From Nonomuraea rubra (GTDB lineage Bacteria; Actinomycetota; Actinomycetes; Streptosporangiales; Streptosporangiaceae), in NCBI RefSeq assembly GCF_014207985.1, contig NZ_JACHMI010000001.1:248001-312000 (forward strand): a stretch of 64,000 nt of DNA, given 5' to 3'. Below, piece after piece: positions 45,601 through 54,576 of the stretch. A program made the position numbers and the translations under genes. The notes beneath the pieces were generated by a model. That model worked only from the letters and a program-made list of their open reading frames with translations, was not told the origin of the DNA and did no database searches. Positions within the stretch are counted from its first letter, which is position 1. Each line of letters opens with the position of its first letter.

Positions 45601-46246
45601 GGGCCTCGTCGATCCCGGTGTCGAGGACGGCGACCTTGACACCCTTGCCGTCGTAGCCGTCCTGCCACGCCTGCGGCGCGCCCACCTGCGGGACGCTGTG
45701 CTCCAGCGACGCCTTGACCTTGCCGTCGAGCCACACCTTGGCCAGCCCGTCACGCAGCTTCGGCTCGCCGCCGCCGTTCCACAGGGTGGGCAGGGCGTCC
45801 TTGTCGGCACGCAGCGTGCGCGCGTTGACGCTGCGCAGCGTGATGGCCTTCGCGCCGCTGTCCGCGTACGACAGGATGAGCGGCAGCACGTCGCTGCTCT
45901 CGTCGTCGTAGCCCTGCTCGATCAGCTCGCCGACCGAGAACAGCCGCTCGTCCACGAGGCCGCGGGAGACGTACGGCACCATGTCGGCGGGCGTGATCAC
46001 CAGGTCGCCGTTCTCCTCCTCGGTGAAGAACCTGACGTCCTCGCGCCCCTTGCCCGGCTCGACGGTCGCGGCGCGCTTGCCACCGGCGAACTCCCGCACG
46101 GTCACCACGTCACCGGTGATCAGCGTTACCCGGTGCTCCTCGCCGGCGGGCAGGGGCGCGGCGGCCCGGGCCGGCCCGGGGACGGCTAACATCGCCAGGC
46201 CCAGGCCCAGGCCCGAGGCGGCGGCGATGCGGGGAATCCATCTCAT
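42677..46246 (-). CDS. Secreted S8 (subtilisin-like) serine peptidase with PA domain
   Basis: 1189 aa. Signal peptide at 1-30 (IAAASGLGLGLAMLAVPGPA). A propeptide precedes the catalytic domain, in which Asp is in VLDTGIDEAHPDV (~209), His in DEHGHGTHVAATVAG (~240), oxyanion Asn in VIAAGNDGD and Ser in SGTSMATPHVAGA (~413). Then Ig-like/Fn3-like repeats and, near 785-835, a PA-like segment. The size and layout match large actinomycete subtilases secreted to the medium. Start ATG 46246 is chosen because a signal peptide begins there. Confidence 0.92.
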   Translation of the reverse strand: MRWIPRIAAASGLGLGLAMLAVPGPARAAAPLPAGEEHRVTLITGDVVTVREFAGGKRAATVEPGKGREDVRFFTEEENGDLVITPADMVPYVSRGLVDERLFSVGELIEQGYDDESSDVLPLILSYADSGAKAITLRSVNARTLRADKDALPTLWNGGGEPKLRDGLAKVWLDGKVKASLEHSVPQVGAPQAWQDGYDGKGVKVAVLDTGIDEAHPDVAGKITETRNFTGDPSAKDEHGHGTHVAATVAGTGAASGGLRKGVAPGADLAIGKVLDRNGSGSESQVLAGMEWAARDSGADIVSMSLGGGPTDGTDPLSLAVDTLTAQTGALFVIAAGNDGDEYTVGSPGAATSALTVGAVDAADALAPFSSRGPRLDEAIKPDITAPGVNITAARASGTGLGTPVDDLHTRLSGTSMATPHVAGAAAILAQRHPGWKAGQLKDALVSTARTIDGQTPYEQGGGRLDVARAVRQPVTATASLSLGVHEDGETGTPGGTITYTNHGQSPVTLTLTPALTNLDGTAPGEGAVTLSATTLTVEAGASASVEARVDLGRLAHGRHAGYVTASDGSSVAHTTLALTRRGRTHRVHFTAVDRDGSPARVPLIAMYGAASRDDAYGYIMREHEGWTVEVPEGTYHTQAIIGESSDELPVDTLVVMPELQVGADLEVVLDARTAVPVEIRTAQPVMQEGISTYFTHRTYGSRKISLGAMNFPSVEGLAVTPTRQVTNGTFEFASRWQLAAPRVQARLGRDPLVVRPAIRSPEIAGRQRWTLANADDPDLKGKAAVITSKVFGDWTSKLDDLAAAGAVAAIVVGPDGRAMWQPWQPTGTRDPLPTLLVTHDRGQALLKGGVLEVTGTFATPYLYEVMQVSTGRVPERVVHDVSRRNTALVSSGYHESGGARYGKDQRFGWRPWQQYDLDLQMETQRMVPTPLRRAEYVSSGDTQWQHVVQHMLTWESQSRLRGGLTAEPRTYRAGERVEESWFAPVVRPAVRTATRAGDVLSLHVPEFVDAAGHAGYKGGSGDKDTAVARFYRDGELVEQRDSLRGDFPAAEGEAEYRLELDTTRTSENWRYATATRTAWTFRSARGDGPLPLLGVDYDVPADLEGRVRRTLPVSLGFTARDARTLTAELSYDDGTTWRRLPLLPLGHGRWTALVSHRATETGVSLRVTATGASGGRFEQTVTRAYGVK

Positions 46247-46395
46247 GAGCGAACCGATCTGTCGTGCTGCTGTGCTCGCACACGAGAATGCGGGATCATG
46301 CCTGCTCGGAGCAGCCCCTTCTGCCTGGGTAAACAGCGACATGTCGTGAACATGACAGCCTGCGGGCCCTCCCGGTCGCACGGCAGGATGGCCCC

Positions 46396-47100
46396 ATGCG
46401 CCGCACCCACATCCTCTTCGACTTCTTCGGCACGCTCGTCGAGTACTCGGCCAGCCGCACCGAGCAGGGCTACGACTCCACGTACGCGCTGCTGCGCCGG
46501 CTCGGCGCGAGCCTGCCGTACGAGGAGTTCCTCGGCACCTGGTCGCGGGTGTCGGCCGCGTTCGACCGGCTCAGCGACCGGGACGACCGCGAGTTCTCGA
46601 TGGCCCAGGCGGGCACGGCGTTCCTCCGCGAGGTGCTGGCGCGCGAGCCGGGCCCTGACGAGGTCGAGGAGTTCGTCACTGCGTACGTGGGGGAGTGGAA
46701 CGCGGGCGTGCACTACCTTCCCGGGCTGGCCGGGCTCGTCGAGGAGCTGTCGGCGGACTACCGGCTCGCCGTCGTGACGAACACGCACCTGGCCACGCTC
46801 GTCCCAGGCCACCTGGCGGCGATGGGGCTGCTGGAGGCGTTCGACGCGGTCGTCACCTCGGTGGAGGTGGGATGGCGCAAGCCGCATCCCGAGATCTACG
46901 CCACGGCGCTGGACGCGCTGGGGACCACGGCCGGGTCCGCCGTGTTCGTGGGCGACACGTACGGGCCCGACTTCGCCGGCCCCGAGCGGTGCGGCATGAC
47001 GGCCTACCTCATCGACCCGGACCGGCGGGCGCCAGGGGTGCCGGAGGAGCGGCGGCTGGGGTCGGTGTTCGACCTTCCAGGGCGGCTGAAACAGGCGTGA
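46396..47100 (+). CDS. HAD superfamily hydrolase
   Basis: 234 aa. Motif I is FDFFGTLV, with the nucleophile Asp but Phe in place of the second Asp (DxD), as in dehalogenase-type members. A helical cap follows; motif II is VVTNTH, motif III Lys is in GWRKPHPEIY, motif IV GDTYGPDFAG. The missing second Asp argues against classical phosphatase chemistry, though some DFFGT members are annotated as phosphatases. Divergent from the S8 peptidase; followed 14 bp later by the fructosamine kinase. Confidence 0.88.
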   Translation: MRRTHILFDFFGTLVEYSASRTEQGYDSTYALLRRLGASLPYEEFLGTWSRVSAAFDRLSDRDDREFSMAQAGTAFLREVLAREPGPDEVEEFVTAYVGEWNAGVHYLPGLAGLVEELSADYRLAVVTNTHLATLVPGHLAAMGLLEAFDAVVTSVEVGWRKPHPEIYATALDALGTTAGSAVFVGDTYGPDFAGPERCGMTAYLIDPDRRAPGVPEERRLGSVFDLPGRLKQA

Positions 47101-47114
47101 TCTAGAGTCTGATC

Positions 47115-47972
47115 ATGGAATTGCTGCTGGCCCGGCTGCGCGCGGCGGGGTTCGAGGCCGAGTCCGTACGGGCGGCGCCCGGCGGCGTGGTGGCGTCGGC
47201 GGGGATGGCGCGGCTGCGCGACGGGTCCCAGGTGTTCGCCAAGACGCTGCGTACGGCCGCCTCGGACCTGTTCGAGATCGAGGCGGCGGGGCTGCGCGCG
47301 CTGCGTGAGCTGGGCGGCGTCACCACCCCCGAGGTGCTGGCCGTGACCCCCGACCTGCTCGTGCTGGAGCCGCTGCCGCCGCGCCGCGACGAGGACGAGC
47401 GGTTCTGGGAGGAGCTGGCGCTCGCGGTCGCCGGCCTGCACGCCGGCACGGTGGGTGAGCGGTTCGGCTGGCACCGGGACGGCTGGCTGGGCCGCCTGCG
47501 CCAGGACAACACCTGGGACGGCGACGGGCACGCCTGGTTCGCCGAGCGCCGGATCCTGCGCTGGCTGCCGGAGCCGCTGGTGGAGGCGGCGCTGGACCGC
47601 GAGGAGCGCCTGGCGCTCGAACGCCTCTGCGCGGCCCTGCCCGACCTGCTGCCGCCCGCCCCGCCGGTGCTCACGCACGGCGACCTGTGGCGCGAGAACG
47701 TCCTCTGCGGCCCCGCCGGCGGCCCCGCGCTGATCGACCCGGCCGTCTCCTACAGCTGGGCGGAGGCCGACCTCAGCATGTTGTGGTGCTCGCCGCGCCC
47801 ACCGGCCGCCGCGCGTTTCTTCGAGGTGTACGCCGCCACCGCGCCCCTGCCGGACGGCTGGCAGGGGCGCATGCGGCTCTACCACCTGCGCGAGCTGCTG
47901 AGCAGCATCGCCCACGACGACAACGCCAGGGAGTGCGCCGAGGAGGTGCGGGAGATCATCGCCCCCTTCTAG
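47115..47972 (+). CDS. Fructosamine kinase (ketosamine-3-kinase) family protein
   Basis: 285 aa. APH-like kinase fold with the FN3K hallmarks: VFAKTL Lys near 38, LHAGTVGERFGWHRDGWLG near 115, HGDLWRENVL near 193 (catalytic Asp) and LIDPAVSYSWAEADLSML near 211. Members phosphorylate fructosamines on glycated proteins or amines, starting their repair. Probably cotranscribed with the HAD gene. Its TAG overlaps the convergent secreted-protein gene by the 4-bp palindrome CTAG. Confidence 0.9.
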   Translation: MELLLARLRAAGFEAESVRAAPGGVVASAGMARLRDGSQVFAKTLRTAASDLFEIEAAGLRALRELGGVTTPEVLAVTPDLLVLEPLPPRRDEDERFWEELALAVAGLHAGTVGERFGWHRDGWLGRLRQDNTWDGDGHAWFAERRILRWLPEPLVEAALDREERLALERLCAALPDLLPPAPPVLTHGDLWRENVLCGPAGGPALIDPAVSYSWAEADLSMLWCSPRPPAAARFFEVYAATAPLPDGWQGRMRLYHLRELLSSIAHDDNARECAEEVREIIAPF

Positions 47973-48766
47973 TTGTACCTGTACAGCCTCGTGGCCTTGC
48001 GCCGGCCGTGGTCGAACACCGAGGCCCGGTACATGCTGATGGACAGGTCGCCGTGCTCCGCCTTGCCGCAGGTCCCGAGGCCGGCGAGCTGGTGGATCTC
48101 GTAGCGGGTGGTCGGGTCCCCCGCCACGAAGTACTCGGCGCGGGCCTGGTACTCGTCGGCCTTCGTGTCGCAGGCGTAGACGAACGTCTTGCGCTCGGCG
48201 AAGCAGACGGTCGCGGCGGCCTTCGTCGAGGTGCACGTCCTGGACTTGGCGCGGGCCTCGGCGGGGGTGGTGCGAGTGTCCCGCTTAACCGGATATTTCG
48301 CGACATTTCGGACGGTCTTCCAGCGGCCGAACTTGACCCGGCGGTTGCCCGAGTACACGGCGGCGCGGAACGTCACGACCCTGCCGATCTCGCGGCTGCC
48401 GCGCACCTCGCCCTCGCGGCCCAGGTTGTGGATGACGTACTTGGTGCCGAGGTAGCCGTTCAGGTAGTACTCCACCGCGGGATGGCGGTGGTCGTCGGCC
48501 GTGTCCTCGATCGTGATGCCGGGGCGGTCGCTCCCGTCGGGGCCGACGCACGCCTCCGCGCCCTTGAGCCGTACGCACACCGGCTCGGCGGCGGACGCCG
48601 TGGACGTGGCGGCCGGTTCGGTCACCCGGGCCGGCTCGGCGGTGGCCACCGCCCGGGCCTGCTGGACCGCCGGGCGGGGCGGCGAGACCGTGGCCGCCGC
48701 CCCATCGGTGCTGAACGCGGTGGCCACCATCACGGCCGCCGCCAGAACTGTGCGACGTAACGCCAC
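47969..48766 (-). CDS. Secreted protein of unknown function
   Basis: About 265 aa from GTG 48766 (an upstream GTG at 48790 would add eight residues). Signal peptide ALRRTVLAAAVMVATAFS, then a ~45-residue Ala/Pro/Thr linker. The mature region (VCVRLKGAEACVGPDGSD ... EYYLNGYLGTKYVIHNLG ... CTSTKAAATVCFAERK) shows two repeated beta-rich halves, each with YY/EYF...TxYxIHxL, and eight Cys/charged clusters suggesting disulfides. No family was recognised; the internal duplication is judged by eye. Confidence 0.75.
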   Translation of the reverse strand: MALRRTVLAAAVMVATAFSTDGAAATVSPPRPAVQQARAVATAEPARVTEPAATSTASAAEPVCVRLKGAEACVGPDGSDRPGITIEDTADDHRHPAVEYYLNGYLGTKYVIHNLGREGEVRGSREIGRVVTFRAAVYSGNRRVKFGRWKTVRNVAKYPVKRDTRTTPAEARAKSRTCTSTKAAATVCFAERKTFVYACDTKADEYQARAEYFVAGDPTTRYEIHQLAGLGTCGKAEHGDLSISMYRASVFDHGRRKATRLYRYN

Positions 48767-48913
48767 AACCTCACCAGCCTCACCTGTCACAGTGCTTTTG
48801 CCTGGGTGAGACGCGAGAAATGCGGTGAAGGTTCCGAATTGTTCAGCGAACGTTCAGAAAAGCCCGGTGCCGGCGCGCCCCCGAGCGAGGACGCCGGCAC
48901 CGGGAAGCGAGGG

Positions 48914-49402
48914 TCAGTCCTGCCGCCTCTTCGGCGTGACGCTGGCCAGCAGCAGGAGCAGCGCGCTCTGGGCGAGCATGCCGGGGGCGAGCGGCGGCGC
49001 CGCCCCGACCGACTTCGTCAGCGCGTTCCACCACTGGGTGAGCGGCGAGTACGTGTCCCACTGGGGATCCATCGCCCCCATGCCGTGGTTGACCGACACG
49101 TGCGTGAAGACGCCGTACAGCGAGGCGAGCAGGACGATCGCCGCGAGCACGCGCACGACCGTGAGCGCCGGCCCGGCGTCGCGCAGCAGGAGCAGCACCA
49201 GCCCGGCCACCTGGAGTGCCAGGGCCACCCAGGGGATGAGCTGCACGGGGCTTTCCCAGTGGCGTTCGAAGGCGAGCTCCAGCGCGGCGCCCACGATGCC
49301 GATCGCGACCAGCGCCAGCAGGCCGAGCCTGAGCAGTGGGGTGCCCGGGGTGGCGAGCCGGCGCGAGTGCCGCGCGGTCGTCTGAGGGGGAGTTGAGGTC
49401 AT
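48914..49402 (-). CDS. Four-helix integral membrane protein of unknown function
   Basis: 162 aa from ATG 49402. Hydrophobic segments at ~24-44, 55-73, 83-103 and 140-157 with short polar loops; the third loop (FTHVSVNHGMGAMDPQWDTY) is outside if both termini are inside. No catalytic motif. It is divergent from the hypothetical gene at 49613 with ~210 bp of intergenic sequence between. Confidence 0.7.
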   Translation of the reverse strand: MTSTPPQTTARHSRRLATPGTPLLRLGLLALVAIGIVGAALELAFERHWESPVQLIPWVALALQVAGLVLLLLRDAGPALTVVRVLAAIVLLASLYGVFTHVSVNHGMGAMDPQWDTYSPLTQWWNALTKSVGAAPPLAPGMLAQSALLLLLASVTPKRRQD

Positions 49403-49612
49403 GTGCGGGACCACCGTCCGATGCGAGGTCTCTTCCGAGGTCGCCTCAAACGTCTCCAGGCATCCTCAGAGGAATCTGGGCGAATTCTGAAGATCTGGTG
49501 AGAAGTCGCCGGGAGGGGAGGGCTGCACGACATCTTCACGACATTCGCACACGGGCCTGGTGGAGTGCGCGGGCCGTGCGGGGTGTGCTCGGAAGGAGAC
49601 GTCCACGAGGGG

Positions 49613-50434
49613 GTGCCGCGCTTGGAGAACTGGATCGATCAGCCGATCACCGATCCCGCCGTTCCCGGGCGGGACGGGCGGCGCCTGCCCGTCGCGCTGT
49701 CGCTCCTGCTCGGGCGGACCGACCCCGAGCCGCCGCGCTGGGTGCGGTACCTGTTCGGCTTCGGCGGGCTCTGCGCCGCCGTGTCAGGGGCGGTTCTCGG
49801 CCTGGTGTCGCTCGACACCGGCCACGGGACCTCGGGCCTGGCCGCCATGCTGGCCTTCCTCACCGGGGTCCTGTTCGTCGGCATCTCCCTGCCGAACCCG
49901 GCCGAGCGCCTGGCCCGCCGGTACGCCGGCCGCTACGTCATCCCCGCCGAGCTGGACGAGCCCGCCCTCGACCTGCTGGCCAGGGCCAGGAGAGCCGTCC
50001 TGGACGTGACCGGCTCCCGCGTGCACCGCCAGGGCCTGCTCGACGCCATCGCCAACGACGTCGTGCTGCCCGACCGTCTGTGGGAGATCGCCCGCCTCGT
50101 CCGCATCCACACCGACCTGCGCGCCGAGCAGGGCCAGGCGCTGACCGAGGTGATCACCCCGGAGCTGACCGCCGTGCTCGAACCCCAGCAGGAGGCGCTG
50201 CGCCGCTCGGTGGCGGCGGTCACGGAGCGGGTGTGGGAGCTGGAGTCGTACGCCTCCCGCGTCCGCGCGGCCGACTCCGCGTTACGGGCGAGCGAGCTGC
50301 AGCGGAGCAACGGCAGGTACCTGGACCTGCTGGCCCAGACGGGCGACACGGAGGGCGTGCGCGCTCTGGCCGCCCAGGCGGACGCCCTGGCCGCCACCCT
50401 GCGCGAGGCCGTCGCCGCCGGCAGGACCCTGTGA
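49613..50434 (+). CDS. Hypothetical protein with two membrane helices and a coiled-coil tail
   Basis: About 273 aa from GTG 49613 (a TTG at 49622 is possible; in-frame starts further up lack support). Two adjacent hydrophobic segments at ~45-65 and 75-95 form a hairpin; the rest is cytoplasmic and helical, with EPQQEALRRSVAAVTERVW and LAAQADALAATLREAV suggesting a coiled coil. No known family. It converges on lpdA. Confidence 0.65.
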   Translation: MPRLENWIDQPITDPAVPGRDGRRLPVALSLLLGRTDPEPPRWVRYLFGFGGLCAAVSGAVLGLVSLDTGHGTSGLAAMLAFLTGVLFVGISLPNPAERLARRYAGRYVIPAELDEPALDLLARARRAVLDVTGSRVHRQGLLDAIANDVVLPDRLWEIARLVRIHTDLRAEQGQALTEVITPELTAVLEPQQEALRRSVAAVTERVWELESYASRVRAADSALRASELQRSNGRYLDLLAQTGDTEGVRALAAQADALAATLREAVAAGRTL

Positions 50435-50477
50435 TCGGTACGACCGCCGGGCCGTACCGATCAGCCTCGAAGCGCCT

Positions 50478-51857
<1,380 letters not shown>

Positions 51858-51896
51858 GAGTCGGACCATACCGCTCGCCTGACTCTGCCCCTGACC

Positions 51897-52271
51897 TCAG
51901 ACCTCCACCTTGTACGACAGGGTGAGCTCATCTGCGGGAACACCGCGTATTCCCCAGTTGACCTTGGGCGTCTCGATGATGTTGATCTCCACGTCCTCAG
52001 GATCGAATCCCGATTTGTCGTAGATTGCCCGGATCAGCGCCCGCTTGGCGTCGTCGCTGCGGCCCGTGAAGCAGAGCACCTCGATGATGAGATAACGCTC
52101 ACTCCGCTGCGGGCAGACGAAGTCGTCCGCGTCCAGCAGCAGGAACCGGTGGAACCGCTTGTCCTCCGGCATGCCCCACGCGCTCACCAGGCAGGACTGG
52201 AGGAGATCGGAGAGCTCCCGCTGCCGCCCGGCCCACACGTCCCTGCGCCCGTACACCTTCACCTGTGCCAT
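51897..52271 (-). CDS. Tautomerase-fold family protein (Tautomerase_2-like)
   Basis: 124 aa. The sequence from MAQVKVYG to LSYKVEV, with PEDKRFHRFLLLDADDF near 50 and INIIETPKVNWGIRG near 103, matches a conserved tautomerase-superfamily group. There is no Pro after the initiator Met, so the usual Pro1 chemistry is absent; this seems common in the group. Its start is only 21 bp from the divergent response-regulator start. Confidence 0.75.
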   Translation of the reverse strand: MAQVKVYGRRDVWAGRQRELSDLLQSCLVSAWGMPEDKRFHRFLLLDADDFVCPQRSERYLIIEVLCFTGRSDDAKRALIRAIYDKSGFDPEDVEINIIETPKVNWGIRGVPADELTLSYKVEV

Positions 52272-52292
52272 GGTCGGACAATATAGAGGACT

Positions 52293-52943
52293 GTGATCCG
52301 CATACTCCTGGCCGACGACGAGGCCATGATCAGGGCAGGGGTCCGGGCGATCCTGCAGTCCGACCCCGAGCTGGAGGTCGTGGCCGAGGCCGGCGACGGC
52401 AGGCAGGCGGTCGACCTGGCCATCAGCCACCACCCCGACGTCGCGCTGCTCGACATCCGCATGCCGAGGCTCGACGGGCTCGCCGCCGCGGCCGAGATGC
52501 GCAGGGCCGCGCCGGGCACGGCGGTGGTGATGCTGACGACGTTCGGCGAGGACGACTACATCGCCAAGGCCCTCGACCTGGGGGCCAGCGGCTTCCTGCT
52601 CAAGTCGGGCGACCCGCGCGAGCTCATCGCCGGGATCCACGCCGTCGCCGGCGGGGCCGCTTACCTGTCGCCCAAGGTCGCCCAGCGGGTCATCGCGCAG
52701 CTCTCGGGCGGCAGGATGGCCAGGGGCGCGCTGGCCCGCGACCGCATCGGGGCGCTCACCGACCGCGAGCGCGAGGTGCTCGCCCTGGTGGGGGCGGGCC
52801 TGTCCAACGCCGAGATCGCCCGCGAACTGCACATCGTGGAGGGCACGGTGAAGGCGTACGTGAGCGCCATCCTCACCCGGCTCGACGTGCGCAACCGCGT
52901 CCAGGCCGCGATCATCGCCCACGAGGCCGGCTTGGTAGCCTGA
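52293..52943 (+). CDS. NarL-type response regulator, orphan
   Basis: 216 aa from GTG 52293. Receiver: LLADDEAM, phospho-acceptor in VALLDIRMPRLDG near 53, T in MLTTFG near 82, Lys in LLKSGDPRE near 104. LuxR helix-turn-helix at ~150-205 (LTDREREVLALVGAGLSNAE, GTVKAYVSAILTRLDVRNR). No histidine kinase gene is next to it in this window. It is followed at 3 bp by pyrD, so the two may share a transcript. Confidence 0.92.
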   Translation: MIRILLADDEAMIRAGVRAILQSDPELEVVAEAGDGRQAVDLAISHHPDVALLDIRMPRLDGLAAAAEMRRAAPGTAVVMLTTFGEDDYIAKALDLGASGFLLKSGDPRELIAGIHAVAGGAAYLSPKVAQRVIAQLSGGRMARGALARDRIGALTDREREVLALVGAGLSNAEIARELHIVEGTVKAYVSAILTRLDVRNRVQAAIIAHEAGLVA

Positions 52944-52946
52944 CCC

Positions 52947-54002
52947 GTGATGTATCGCCTCGTGTTCTCGCAGGTCTTGCGGCGTCTCGACGCCGAGGCC
53001 GTGCACCATTTCACCGTGAGCGCCCTCGCGCTCCTCGCCCGGCTGCCGCTGGTCAAGCGGCTGCTGCACCGGGTGCTCGCGCCGCACGACCCGGCCCTGC
53101 GCGTGACCGCGTTCGGCGTGCACTTCCCCGGGCCGCTCGGGCTGGCCGCCGGCTTCGACAAGGACGCCGCCTGCGCCGAGGCCGTCTCCGCGCTCGGCTT
53201 CGGGCACGTCGAGGTCGGCACCATCACCGCCCACGGCCAGCCGGGCAACCCGCGCCCCCGCCTGTTCCGGCTGGTGCCGCAGCACGCGGTGATCAACCGG
53301 ATGGGCTTCAACAACGCCGGTGCCGTGGCCGCCGCCCGCAGGCTGCGCCGTACGCGCGGCGTGCCGGTCGTGGTCGGGGTGAACATCGGCAAGACCAAGG
53401 TCGTCCCCGAGGCCGAGGCCACGGCCGACTACGTGGCCAGCGCCAGGCAGCTCGCCCCGCTGGCCGACTACCTCGTGGTCAACGTCAGCTCGCCCAACAC
53501 GCCGGGGCTGCGCAACCTCCAGGCCGTCTCGCTCCTGCGGCCCCTGCTCACCGCCGTCAAGGAGGTGGCCGACGGGACGCCGCGCCGTACGCCGCTGCTC
53601 GTCAAGATCGCCCCCGACCTGGCGGACGAGGACGTCGACGCGGTCGCCGAGCTGGCCCTGGAGCTGGGGCTCGACGGCATCATCGCGACCAACACCACGA
53701 TCAAGCACGGCGGCGAGACCGGCGGCCTGTCGGGCCGCCCGCTCAAGGCCCGCTCCCTGGAGGTGCTGCGCCGCCTGCGCGCCAAGGTCGGCGACCGCAT
53801 CACGCTGGTGTCGGCGGGCGGCGTGGAGGACGTGGACGACGTCTGGGAGCGCCTGCTGGCCGGGGCCACCCTGGTCCAGGGCTACACGGGCTGGATCTAC
53901 GGCGGCCCCCTGTGGGCCGCGCGCATCCACCGGCAGCTCCTGCGCCGCGTACGCCGCCACGGCCTCAAGTCGGTCACGGAGGCCATCGGCCGCACGGCCT
54001 GA
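52947..54002 (+). CDS. pyrD: Dihydroorotate dehydrogenase (quinone), class 2
   Basis: 351 aa. Catalyses dihydroorotate to orotate in pyrimidine synthesis, using quinone at the membrane. An N-terminal helical extension (~1-45) for quinone/membrane docking marks class 2; FMN-binding LGLAAGFDKDA near 65, NRMGFNNAG near 113, catalytic Ser in VNVSSPNTPGLR near 175, GGV and TGWIYGGP near the C terminus. GTG 52947 or the next codon, ATG 52950, is the start. Isolated from other pyr genes. Confidence 0.95.
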   Translation: MMYRLVFSQVLRRLDAEAVHHFTVSALALLARLPLVKRLLHRVLAPHDPALRVTAFGVHFPGPLGLAAGFDKDAACAEAVSALGFGHVEVGTITAHGQPGNPRPRLFRLVPQHAVINRMGFNNAGAVAAARRLRRTRGVPVVVGVNIGKTKVVPEAEATADYVASARQLAPLADYLVVNVSSPNTPGLRNLQAVSLLRPLLTAVKEVADGTPRRTPLLVKIAPDLADEDVDAVAELALELGLDGIIATNTTIKHGGETGGLSGRPLKARSLEVLRRLRAKVGDRITLVSAGGVEDVDDVWERLLAGATLVQGYTGWIYGGPLWAARIHRQLLRRVRRHGLKSVTEAIGRTA

Positions 54003-54012
54003 AGCCCCTATC

Positions 54013-54576
54013 GTGGTGACGGTGATCGAACCAGTTCAGCTCGACGACCACGTCGTCCTCCGCCTCGTGACCGAGCACGACGCCGAGGCGCTGCAGGCCG
54101 CCTACGTACGCAACCGTGACCACCTGGCGCGCTGGGAGCCGCGCAGGCCGGACGAGTTCTTCACCGTGGAGGGCCAGGCCACGCGCCTCAAGGCCCTGCT
54201 GGAGCAGCAGGCCAGGGGCCAGGCGGTGGCCTGGGTGCTGGCCGACGGCGATCGCGTCGTGGGCCGCATGACGCTGAACGACATCGTCCGCGGCCCGTTC
54301 CTCAACGCCCACCTCGGCTACTGGATCGACGCCGAGTACCTGGGCCGCGGGCTGGCCACGAAGGCGGTGCGCGAGGTGTGCAGGATCGCCGACCAGGAGC
54401 TCGGCCTGCACAGGGTCGCGGCGGCCACGCTGCTGGGCAACGAGGCGTCGCAGAGCGTGCTGCGCAAGTGCGGGTTCGAGCTGTTCGGCACCGCTCCGCG
54501 CTACCTGGAGATCGACGGCCGGTGGCAGGACCACCGGCAGTACCAGCTCATACTCAACGACCGCCCTGCCTTCTGA
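54013..54576 (+). CDS. GNAT family N-acetyltransferase (RimJ-like)
   Basis: 187 aa. RimJ/RimL-type GNAT: LRLVTEHDAEALQAAY at the N terminus, ARWEPRRPDEF near 40, acetyl-CoA-binding YLGRGLATKAVREVCRIA near 110 (Q/RxxGxA/G) and NEASQSVLRKCGFELFG near 145. It may acetylate a protein N terminus or an amino compound. It starts 10 bp after pyrD (several GTG choices, 54013, 54016 and 54022) and ends directly against the convergent GH20 gene. Confidence 0.9.
   Translation: MVTVIEPVQLDDHVVLRLVTEHDAEALQAAYVRNRDHLARWEPRRPDEFFTVEGQATRLKALLEQQARGQAVAWVLADGDRVVGRMTLNDIVRGPFLNAHLGYWIDAEYLGRGLATKAVREVCRIADQELGLHRVAAATLLGNEASQSVLRKCGFELFGTAPRYLEIDGRWQDHRQYQLILNDRPAF

Noticed and set aside
44156..46189. 677-codon plus-strand frame opposite the S8 peptidase
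   Set aside because: No recognisable motif; the minus strand has a complete catalytic triad and signal peptide.
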